Shown here in pieces: positions 1 through 5,156 of a stretch of 5,156 nt of DNA (positions are counted from its first letter, which is position 1; each line of letters opens with the position of its first letter). A model generated the notes under the pieces. That model ran no database searches. It was not told the DNA's origin and saw nothing but the letters and a program-made list of their open reading frames with translations. Position numbers and translations under genes: made by a program. The DNA is from a bacterium MnTg04 (GTDB lineage: Bacteria > Pseudomonadota > Gammaproteobacteria > Steroidobacterales > MnTg04): NCBI GenBank assembly GCA_008975185.1, contig BFAU01000172.1, forward strand, positions 1-5,156. The letters run 5' to 3'.

Positions 1-742
1 CTTCCTCTGCAGACGACAGGTCGTCCAGTCCTTCCAGTACCTGTTCAACCGGCACCGCCAGCGAGCTTTCCCAAAATTCATTGAAGTTGGCGCTCATATC
101 CTGAACAGCGGGTCCCAGGAGCAGGATATCCCGATCACGAAAGTTGTACTCCTGATCGAAATCGAAATATTCGTCAGCCATGTTGCGGCCGCCGGTAATG
201 CCGGCCAGGCCGTCAAATATCGCAGTCTTGTCATGCATGCGCTGGTTAGTTTCACGAAAATCAACGACTAGATTTGCGATGCGGCGGAAAAAGGAGATCC
301 CGACCGTGTACTTCGGGTTGTAAATTCGAATGTGGACGCGTGGGTGAGCAGCAAGCAGCAGCAGCGTTTTGTCTTCGGCATCTATCAGAAAATCGTCGAC
401 CAGGACCCGTACCGTTACTCCGCGATCGGCCGCTCGCAACAGCATTTCAGCCGCAAGCGTCCCGATATTGTCAGTGCTCCATATGAAGTACTGAATGTCG
501 ATCGTTTTTTCGGCATGCTGCGCCAGCCACGCGCGCCCCAGCAATGCTTCCTCGCCTTTTTCGAGGATATAAATACCCGTCTTCCTGGTCATCAATTCGG
601 CACATGCTTCGCAGTTGGCCTCGACCCAGTCTTTTAACGGCTGACTTGAAATACTTATGGGGAAAAGCAACAACAAAGAGAAGCTCGCGAAGCAGAGGCG
701 CAGATGTTTCAGAATGTAGAAAACGGGTAACTTCATCGCCAT
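1..742 (-). CDS. Phospholipase D / cardiolipin synthase-like protein, N-terminal part (3' end outside window)
   Basis: This frame stays open from the ATG at 742 to the left window edge (247 codons). The protein has a basic N-terminus, a hydrophobic stretch at about residues 17-33 (signal peptide or anchor), then a PLD-family fold: IDIQYFIW (81-88), ADRGVTVRVLVDD (105-117), and a complete HKD motif H170-x-K172-x4-D177 followed by GITGGRN (181-187). PLD-superfamily enzymes use two HKD motifs to transfer phosphatidyl groups or hydrolyse phosphodiesters; the exported ClsC (YmdC)-like cardiolipin synthases are the closest pattern I recognise. The second HKD motif should lie beyond the edge. The ATG at 742 is chosen because an in-frame TGA lies 21-23 bases upstream and AAAGGGG sits 7 bases before it; the ATG at 736 would be too far from that site. 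A CxxC pair (C44, C47) follows the hydrophobic segment. The substrate is inferred: cardiolipin synthase and phospholipase or phosphodiesterase are both possible. It is divergent from the ankyrin gene. Confidence 0.88.
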   Translation of the reverse strand, partial: MAMKLPVFYILKHLRLCFASFSLLLLFPISISSQPLKDWVEANCEACAELMTRKTGIYILEKGEEALLGRAWLAQHAEKTIDIQYFIWSTDNIGTLAAEMLLRAADRGVTVRVLVDDFLIDAEDKTLLLLAAHPRVHIRIYNPKYTVGISFFRRIANLVVDFRETNQRMHDKTAIFDGLAGITGGRNMADEYFDFDQEYNFRDRDILLLGPAVQDMSANFNEFWESSLAVPVEQVLEGLDDLSSAEE

Positions 743-749
743 GCCAGAA

Positions 750-756
750 CCCCTTT
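750..756 (-). promoter_or_regulatory. Ribosome binding site of the phospholipase D-like gene
   Basis: Read on the minus strand this is AAAGGGG, 7 bases before the ATG at 742. It favours that ATG over the second in-frame ATG at 736, which would have a 13-base spacing. Confidence 0.65.
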
Positions 757-773
757 GCGGTCAGCACGGATAT

Positions 774-783
774 TACTGCAGTA
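774..783. promoter_or_regulatory. Perfect 10-bp palindrome TACTGCAGTA, possible operator
   Basis: The palindrome lies 32-41 bases upstream of the phospholipase D-like start codon. On the minus strand its end overlaps TAATAT, a plausible -10 hexamer, although no good -35 is seen at the right distance. A regulator site over the minus-strand promoter would fit, but a 10-bp palindrome can occur by chance and I do not recognise a specific regulator's consensus. Confidence 0.2.
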
Positions 784-820
784 CGGCCAGCCAGTCGTGT
801 GAGACTGAACATTGACAACG

Positions 821-838
821 GCCGGGTGCAGGCCCGGC
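821..838. repeat. GC-rich inverted repeat (hairpin) between the divergent genes
   Basis: GCCGGG (821-826) pairs perfectly with CCCGGC (833-838). One extra G-T pair can close the stem to 7 bp with a GCAG tetraloop. No T-run follows on either strand, so it is not an intrinsic terminator. It lies about 80-97 bases upstream of the phospholipase D-like start, and so could be in that gene's leader if transcription starts further away. Its role is unknown. Confidence 0.4.
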
Positions 839-871
839 GCCAGCCGACCAGGATGCAAAGCCCACGCCACC

Positions 872-880
872 TGCTATATT
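872..880 (+). promoter_or_regulatory. Candidate extended -10 promoter for the ankyrin-repeat gene
   Basis: TGCTATATT matches the extended -10 pattern TGn-TATAAT with one mismatch in the hexamer. The -35 position at 17-bp spacing (852-857, GATGCA) is poor, which is tolerated at extended -10 promoters. Transcription would begin near 887, leaving a leader of about 60 bases before the ATG at 948. This is inferred from motif match alone. Confidence 0.35.
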
Positions 881-933
881 TGATTAAACAAGCTGGAAAA
901 AAGAAAAAGCGCTTGAATGCTCTGGGATTCTGT

Positions 934-943
934 AAGAGGGGGG
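934..943 (+). promoter_or_regulatory. Ribosome binding site of the ankyrin-repeat gene
   Basis: AAGAGGGGGG is a strong purine-rich Shine-Dalgarno tract with AAGAGG 8 bases before the ATG at 948. An in-frame TAA (945-947) directly abuts this ATG, so translation cannot begin upstream. Confidence 0.7.
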
Positions 944-947
944 CTAA

Positions 948-1598
948 ATGTCCGCAAATGAAAATATCTTCGCCGCAGTTGCGGCAGACGATCGGGAGGA
1001 ATTTCAGGTGTTGATCGCAAATGACCCATCCCTCGCCAAGGCCAGGAACGAGCAGGGCTTGTCCTTGCTGATGTGGATGCTTTATCAGCAAAGAAAGGGC
1101 TGGCTGGACGAGATCAGACCGCTGCTCGGGGAACTCGATTTTTTCGAAGCGGCGGCCATCGGCGATTTGGTACGGATAAAAAGCCTGATCGACAAGCAAC
1201 CCGACCAGGTAAACACGGTTGCGCCGGATGGGTTTCAGGCTTTGGGGCTGGCCTCCTTTTTTGCTCAACCGGAAGTCGTCGCGGTACTGATTGCGGAGGG
1301 CGCCGATGTCAATTACCAGGCACCGGCTAACCAGCTTGCGGCGTTGCACGGTGCCGTGGCAGGCAAATGCGCAGCCAGCGCCAGGCATCTGCTGGCCGCC
1401 GGCGCCAACATCGATGCCCAACAGCAGGGTGGCTATACCGCCTTGATGGCCGCTGCGGCAAATGGCTTGATCGAAATACTCAAGCTGTTGCTCGAGCACG
1501 ACGCCGACCCAGCGATTACCGATGACCAGGGCAATACCGCCCGCGACCAGGCTTTGCAAAAAGGTCAGCGTAAGATGGCGGATTTGCTACCGGTCTGA
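948..1598 (+). CDS. Cytosolic ankyrin-repeat protein, 216 residues
   Basis: The whole protein is built of ankyrin-type helix-loop-helix units. A degenerate capping repeat spans about residues 5-37, followed by a linker rich in W, M and Q (40-55). Clearer repeats follow at about 64-94 (DFFEAAAIGDLVRIKSLI), 95-127 (ending IAEGADVNYQAP), 128-160 (ending AAGANIDAQQQ) and 161-194 (GYTALMAAAANG, then IEILKLLLEHDADP), with a C-terminal half-repeat to about 214. The last full repeat is closest to consensus. Ankyrin repeats are protein-binding scaffolds without catalysis, so the molecular role depends on an unknown partner. I see no signal peptide, membrane segment or enzymatic domain, so a cytosolic location is inferred. 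The start is fixed by the TAA immediately before it and by a strong Shine-Dalgarno. The gene appears monocistronic, being divergent from the upstream gene and followed by a likely terminator. Confidence 0.92.
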   Translation: MSANENIFAAVAADDREEFQVLIANDPSLAKARNEQGLSLLMWMLYQQRKGWLDEIRPLLGELDFFEAAAIGDLVRIKSLIDKQPDQVNTVAPDGFQALGLASFFAQPEVVAVLIAEGADVNYQAPANQLAALHGAVAGKCAASARHLLAAGANIDAQQQGGYTALMAAAANGLIEILKLLLEHDADPAITDDQGNTARDQALQKGQRKMADLLPV

Positions 1599-1627
1599 AA
1601 TGTTCGAAAGCCGCCTTTTTCTTTTTT
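1577..1627 (+). terminator. Likely Rho-independent terminator overlapping the end of the ankyrin gene
   Basis: The 5' arm GGCGG-A-TTT (1577-1585) lies inside the last codons. It pairs with AAA-G-CCGCC (1607-1615), giving 8 paired positions and one A/G mismatch across a 21-base loop that contains the TGA stop. The 3' arm runs straight into TTTTTCTTTTTT (1616-1627). The T-rich tail is very typical; the large loop and internal mismatch weaken the call. A smaller local hairpin (AAAG-CCGC-CTTT) is an alternative structure. It would separate the ankyrin gene from the pump operon. Confidence 0.55.
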
Positions 1628-1857
1628 CAGTTCATCGCTTCGCCGCTGATGTCTTGGCATTGGTACGATGGGGCGTGCATGGTGATCGACAGTGCGTTTT
1701 CCTGTGCGAACTTTCGCCCGAGCCTTTGCGACCAGTGGTTTTGTCGCCGCGCTAACCCACCCCAAAGCCTCGCCGGACTCACGTAAGGTAACGCCCAGAA
1801 TAAAGCCGCCGGCAACGGACCTGGAAAACCGGGCATCGGACAGAAACCAGACTACCC
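1628..1857. other. Non-coding leader and promoter region before the RND permease
   Basis: No convincing gene is seen in about 230 bases: the short open frames on both strands give low-complexity or arginine-rich translations with no recognisable domain. A weak extended -10-like element (TGGTACGAT, 1661-1669) has no good -35. A small hairpin, CCTGG-AAAA-CCGGG (1820-1833, one G-T pair), sits 24 bases before the permease ATG. The permease promoter must lie here if the upstream terminator works, but I cannot place it confidently. Confidence 0.5.
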
Positions 1858-4800
1858 ATGACGATTACTGAAAAAAGCCTGAGGAACCCCGCTGCGATCG
1901 CCGTGGTCGTCGCCTTGATCGCATTGTTTGGTGCGTTGGCAATTTACCAGCTACCGATCCAGTTACTGCCCGAAATTTCGCAACCACGAATAACGGTTTT
2001 CAATAACTGGCGTCAGGCGGCGCCTGCGGAGGTCGAGGCCAATATCGTAGAGCCGCAGGAGAGCATCCTCAGGTTTATCCCGGGCGTGACGGAAATTACC
2101 AGCAATGTCCGTCGCGGCTCCGGTCGTATCACGCTGACTTTTGATATCGACACCGATATGCAGGACGCGCTGATCCGGGTTATTAACGCGGTGAACCAGG
2201 CGCCCCCGTTACCGGTCGATGCCGGTGAGCCGTTTGTCGCGGGTGGGGCCGGTTTCAACTCGCCGATGGTCGCTTCGCTGCTGATACGCGCCTTGCCGAG
2301 CAACCCAAACCAGGAAATGTCCAGCTACCAGAAACTGATCGAGGAGACGGTACAGCCGAGACTGACCCGTATCCTGGGCGTTTCACAGGTCCACCTTAAC
2401 AGTCAGCGGGACAGGCAGATTCACATCAAGTTCGATCCATATAAGGCTGCGGCGCTCGGTATTCGCGTCGAAGATATCGCCGCGGCGATCGGACAGGCGG
2501 TTGACGTATCAGGCGGTTTCGCCGATGTGGGGCGCCGCCAGTACACAGTCCGTGTCGTCGGACAGCAACAAATTGATGAAATGGACGAGTTGATTATTGG
2601 CTGGAGCGGTAATCGCCCGTTGTATCTGCGTGAAGTCGCGGAGATCGAAGTTAGTCTTGCGCCGATGCCAGGGTTCACCTTGCGCAACGGTTATCCAGCG
2701 TATTACATCCAGATTCAGCGAGAAAACGCTTCCAATACGGTTGATATTCTCGACCGGATCAACCTGGCGCTTGACGAACTCAACGCCGGTCCGTTACTGG
2801 AGGCCGGGCTGACCATGGACCTGAGTTTCGATTCCTCGGTCTACATTCGTCGCGCCATCTCGCTGGTGCGGACAAACCTGGGTCTTGGTGTGTTGCTGGC
2901 GCTCGGTGTTTTATGGTTTTTCCTGCGCAGTGTGCGCATGACGCTGCTGATTGCGATGGCGATTCCCGTGTCGCTGATGGGTGCATTTATCGCGCTGGAT
3001 ATTTTTGGTCTCACCCTCAATGTAATTTCACTGGCCGGCCTGGCATTTGCCGTCGGCCTGGTGCTGGATGCGGCGATTATCGTGCAGGAGAATATCGTTC
3101 GTTACCGTCAGAGCGGCGAACAGGGCGATTATGCGGTTTTGCATGGCGCATCCCAGGTTTCCGGCGCATTATTTGCCTCGACGCTGACCAGTGTCGCGAT
3201 TTTTCTGCCGATCATGTTCATGAAGGGCATGGAAGGCCAGTTGTTTGCCGACCTGGCCCTGACCTTGTCGGTCGCAGTGCTCGCTTCGTGGGCCGTGGCC
3301 ATGACCGTCTTGCCGGCAGCCAGTTCGCGCTGGCTGAGCAAGGAACAAAGAAAGGATCCGATGTCCCATTGGTGGGATCGCGTCACCGGTCTGATGATGA
3401 GATTGACCGATACCCGGTTTCAACGCAGCGCGTGGATCGGCGGACTGCTGGTCTCGGCGGTTGCGATCACTGTGCTGCTGATGCCGAAAGCGGATTTCCT
3501 GCCATCGGCAAAGGCCGATGCGGTGCAGACCTTTTTCAGTTTGCCGGCAGGCAGCACCGTGAAAATGCTGGAAACGGAAATTGCCAGCGAGATGGTTCGG
3601 CGCCTGAAGCCATACATGGATCACGAGCAAAAGCCCTATATCAACGGATACAACCTGTCGATGTACGGCTCGTACAGTATGCTCTACCTGTATCCGGAAG
3701 AGCCGGAAGAAGTTGACGATTTTCTCGCCCTGCTTAGAGATGAGTTGCTGGTCGGTCTGCCGGATACACAAGCGTTCCCAACCCGTGCCTCGCTGCTCAG
3801 TTTCGGCTTCAGTGGCGGGCGCGCGATCAACGTGGATCTGCAGGGGCCGGATATCGGCGCACTGATGGCTGGCGCCAGGGTCGGCATGCAGGCAATCGAC
3901 GAATTCCTTCCCGGCGCAGTGGCTCGTCCCGTGCCGGGACTGTCGATTTCGGAGCCGGAGCTTCAGATCGACCCAAACGAACGTCAGATTGCCCAGTCCG
4001 GGCTCAGCCAACGCAGCTTCGCCAGCGCCGTGCGGGCGATGACCGGTGGTCTTTTTGTCGGCGAATATTTCGATGGCAACGATCGCATGGACATGATTCT
4101 CAAGTCGGGTGAGTGGTCTTCGCCGGAAGCGTTGGCGGCCATGCCCATCAGTACGCCTCTGTCTGGCGTGCAGACCATCGGCAGCCTGGCGACGATTACG
4201 CGTACGGTAGGACCGAGCCAGTTGCAACGGGTGGACGGGCAACGGACCGTCAGTTTGCAGGTCATACCGCCGGAGAACATGACAGTCGAAGAGGCGCTGG
4301 CCATACTGCGTTCAGATGTCGGGCCGAAGATTCAGCAGGCTTTGCCCATTGACGCCAGCATTAGCTACCGGGGCAGTGCGGACCGGCTGGAAGGCGCGTT
4401 AAAGGAAATGAGGAACAATTTCCTGCTCGCGATCCTGATTCTGTTTATGATCATGGCGGCGATTTTCCGTTCGCTGCGTGACGGTTTCCTGGTGCTGCTG
4501 GTCATGCCATTGGCGTTGGCCGGTGGGGTGCTTGGCTTGCGCCTGCTCAATATTGTGACATACCAATCCATGGATTTACTGACCATGATTGGCTTTATAA
4601 TTTTGCTGGGTCTGGTCGTGAACAACGCCATTCTTTTGGTCAGCCAGACCCGCCATGCAGAGAAAAGCAAAGGCTATGACCGCCGCTCTGCCGTCGCCGA
4701 GGCGATCAGGGTTCGTGCCCGGCCGGTTTATATGAGTACGCTGACCAGTGTTTTTGGCATGTTGCCCCTGGTCGTGATTCCAGGCGTCGGCTCGGATGTA

Positions 4801-4962
4801 TACCGCGGACTGGCAGCGGTCATCGTTGGCGGTATGATGGTCAGCGCGTCTTTTACGCTGGTCTTGCTGCCCAGCCTGTTACGCCTCGGGGAGGGCCGGC
4901 GGGCAATCATCGCCGGTGCCGGTAGCCCGGGTCAGGTCGCGGTCCGCCAGGAGACAAGCTGA
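1858..4962 (+). CDS. RND efflux transporter permease subunit, full length, 1034 residues
   Basis: This is the inner-membrane pump of a tripartite exporter that moves substrates from the periplasm or membrane outward using the proton gradient. The architecture is the standard RND duplication. TM1 is at about 12-31, a first periplasmic porter/docking loop at 32-337, and TM2-TM6 fall at about 338-487. A cytoplasmic linker holds residues 488-524, TM7 is at about 525-543, a second periplasmic loop covers 544-852, and TM8-TM12 fall at about 854-1008. Family motifs include GVTEI in the porter domain, GLVLDAAIIVQEN in TM4, GLVVNNAILLV in TM10 and RARPVYMSTLTSVFGMLPL in TM11. The length matches AcrB-like (HAE) pumps. 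Relative to AcrB D407/D408/K940/R971/T978, this protein has D404/A405/N922/R953/S960, so the second acid and the lysine are absent. The substrate cannot be read from sequence. The ATG at 1858 is the first usual start codon after an in-frame TAA (1801-1803); its Shine-Dalgarno is weak. The adaptor gene follows after 13 bases. Confidence 0.97.
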   Translation: MTITEKSLRNPAAIAVVVALIALFGALAIYQLPIQLLPEISQPRITVFNNWRQAAPAEVEANIVEPQESILRFIPGVTEITSNVRRGSGRITLTFDIDTDMQDALIRVINAVNQAPPLPVDAGEPFVAGGAGFNSPMVASLLIRALPSNPNQEMSSYQKLIEETVQPRLTRILGVSQVHLNSQRDRQIHIKFDPYKAAALGIRVEDIAAAIGQAVDVSGGFADVGRRQYTVRVVGQQQIDEMDELIIGWSGNRPLYLREVAEIEVSLAPMPGFTLRNGYPAYYIQIQRENASNTVDILDRINLALDELNAGPLLEAGLTMDLSFDSSVYIRRAISLVRTNLGLGVLLALGVLWFFLRSVRMTLLIAMAIPVSLMGAFIALDIFGLTLNVISLAGLAFAVGLVLDAAIIVQENIVRYRQSGEQGDYAVLHGASQVSGALFASTLTSVAIFLPIMFMKGMEGQLFADLALTLSVAVLASWAVAMTVLPAASSRWLSKEQRKDPMSHWWDRVTGLMMRLTDTRFQRSAWIGGLLVSAVAITVLLMPKADFLPSAKADAVQTFFSLPAGSTVKMLETEIASEMVRRLKPYMDHEQKPYINGYNLSMYGSYSMLYLYPEEPEEVDDFLALLRDELLVGLPDTQAFPTRASLLSFGFSGGRAINVDLQGPDIGALMAGARVGMQAIDEFLPGAVARPVPGLSISEPELQIDPNERQIAQSGLSQRSFASAVRAMTGGLFVGEYFDGNDRMDMILKSGEWSSPEALAAMPISTPLSGVQTIGSLATITRTVGPSQLQRVDGQRTVSLQVIPPENMTVEEALAILRSDVGPKIQQALPIDASISYRGSADRLEGALKEMRNNFLLAILILFMIMAAIFRSLRDGFLVLLVMPLALAGGVLGLRLLNIVTYQSMDLLTMIGFIILLGLVVNNAILLVSQTRHAEKSKGYDRRSAVAEAIRVRARPVYMSTLTSVFGMLPLVVIPGVGSDVYRGLAAVIVGGMMVSASFTLVLLPSLLRLGEGRRAIIAGAGSPGQVAVRQETS

Positions 4963-4965
4963 GGA
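4961..4965 (+). promoter_or_regulatory. Ribosome binding site of the adaptor gene, overlapping the permease stop
   Basis: GAGGA overlaps the permease TGA stop (4960-4962) and lies 10 bases before the ATG at 4976. This arrangement suggests translational coupling of permease and adaptor. It favours the ATG at 4976 over the one at 4985, which would be 19 bases away. Confidence 0.55.
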
Positions 4966-4974
4966 TTTCACCGG

Positions 4975-4992
4975 GATGAACACGATGAACAA
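4975..4992 (+). repeat. Tandem 9-bp near-repeat creating two in-frame ATGs at the adaptor start
   Basis: GATGAACAC (4975-4983) is followed at once by GATGAACAA (4984-4992), which matches at 8 of 9 positions. The duplication encodes M-N-T-M-N-N and yields two possible start codons, 4976 and 4985. It may simply be a replication-slippage duplication of the start region. Confidence 0.6.
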
Positions 4993-5156
4993 TTCGAACA
5001 GGATCTCCTTGCTTGCGTTATTGCTGAGCCTGGCGGTCGGCCCGCTCCATGCCCAGGGGCAGCAGATGCCGCCAAAACCCGTGTCGGTGGCTGGCGTCAC
5101 CAGCACGCAGATCACGCCGACGGTGCCGATAGCAGGGACAATCTATAGCCGCAACG
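4976..5156 (+). CDS. RND periplasmic adaptor (membrane fusion protein), N-terminal 60 residues only
   Basis: The visible part begins with a short polar N-region, a leucine/alanine-rich core (residues 10-22) and a probable signal peptidase site after PLHA (26), so the protein is exported. Residues 34-57 (KPVSVAGVTSTQIT, then PTVPIAGTIYS) resemble the start of the mature part of membrane fusion proteins, where a first beta strand leads toward the barrel and lipoyl domains. No lipobox cysteine is present, so it is probably anchored by complex formation or as a soluble periplasmic protein rather than as a lipoprotein. Adaptors link the RND permease to an outer-membrane channel. It lies 13 bases downstream of the permease in the same direction, which strongly supports the call despite the truncation at the window edge. 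The remaining hairpin, lipoyl and barrel domains lie outside the window. Confidence 0.82.
   Translation, partial: MNTMNNSNRISLLALLLSLAVGPLHAQGQQMPPKPVSVAGVTSTQITPTVPIAGTIYSRN

Noticed and set aside
821..838. The GC hairpin as an intrinsic terminator
   Set aside because: Neither strand has a T-run after the stem, and the hairpin lies between divergent genes where no transcript is expected to end.
471..1559. A 362-codon open frame on the minus strand spanning the ankyrin gene and the start of the phospholipase D-like gene
   Set aside because: It is out of frame with the phospholipase gene and antisense to the ankyrin gene. Its translation is rich in Arg, Gly and Cys with no recognisable domain, whereas both overlapped genes show clear family motifs.
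1600..1755. A short plus-strand open frame (starting MFESRLFLFSVHRF) after the ankyrin gene
   Set aside because: It begins within the loop of the likely terminator, lacks a Shine-Dalgarno and resembles no known protein.
1726..1755. TTGCGA with a downstream CGCTAA as a sigma-70 promoter for the permease
   Set aside because: Both hexamers are poor matches, and the spacing is 18 bases with no extended -10.
2913..3716. A 267-codon plus-strand open frame inside the permease
   Set aside because: It is a shifted frame of the permease coding sequence with a Gly/Arg/Cys-rich translation and no plausible domain.
3169..4242. A 357-codon open frame on the minus strand inside the RND permease
   Set aside because: It is antisense to well-conserved permease sequence, and its translation is dominated by Arg, His and Gln. 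It is a codon-bias shadow.
1..5156. CRISPR array, tRNA or rRNA gene, insertion sequence or phage attachment site
   Set aside because: No regularly spaced repeats, cloverleaf-like segments, transposase motifs or terminal inverted repeats were seen on either strand.

Overview
The window is ordinary chromosomal DNA from a Gram-negative bacterium. The evidence is an inner-membrane RND efflux pump, an exported periplasmic adaptor and an exported phospholipase D-family enzyme. The base composition looks moderately GC-rich (judged by eye, not computed). A gammaproteobacterium is my best guess, but nothing here fixes the genus.

Layout from left to right. (1) Positions 1-742, minus strand: the N-terminal 247 codons of a phospholipase D / cardiolipin synthase-like protein. 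It has an N-terminal export or anchor segment and the first HKD motif, and it runs off the left edge. (2) Positions 743-947: a 205-base divergent intergenic region with a Shine-Dalgarno for each flanking gene, an extended -10-like element reading rightward, a GC-rich hairpin and a 10-bp palindrome. (3) Positions 948-1598, plus strand: a 216-residue cytosolic ankyrin-repeat protein, with a likely Rho-independent terminator whose stem begins inside its last codons. (4) Positions 1628-1857: about 230 bases with no convincing gene, forming the leader of the pump operon. (5) Positions 1858-4962, plus strand: a full-length 1034-residue RND permease. (6) Positions 4976-5156, plus strand: the first 60 codons of its periplasmic adaptor, cut by the right edge and probably translationally coupled to the permease.

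The permease and adaptor should together form the inner-membrane and periplasmic parts of a tripartite exporter. The outer-membrane channel is not in the window. The permease-first order is less common than adaptor-first. The permease also lacks the second TM4 aspartate and the TM10 lysine of the AcrB proton relay (D404-A405, N922, R953 and S960 by alignment from memory). The ankyrin protein and the phospholipase-like enzyme are divergently transcribed and share a promoter region, but the sequence does not show a functional link to the pump. I did not find a clearly novel system; the relay variation is the observation most worth checking.
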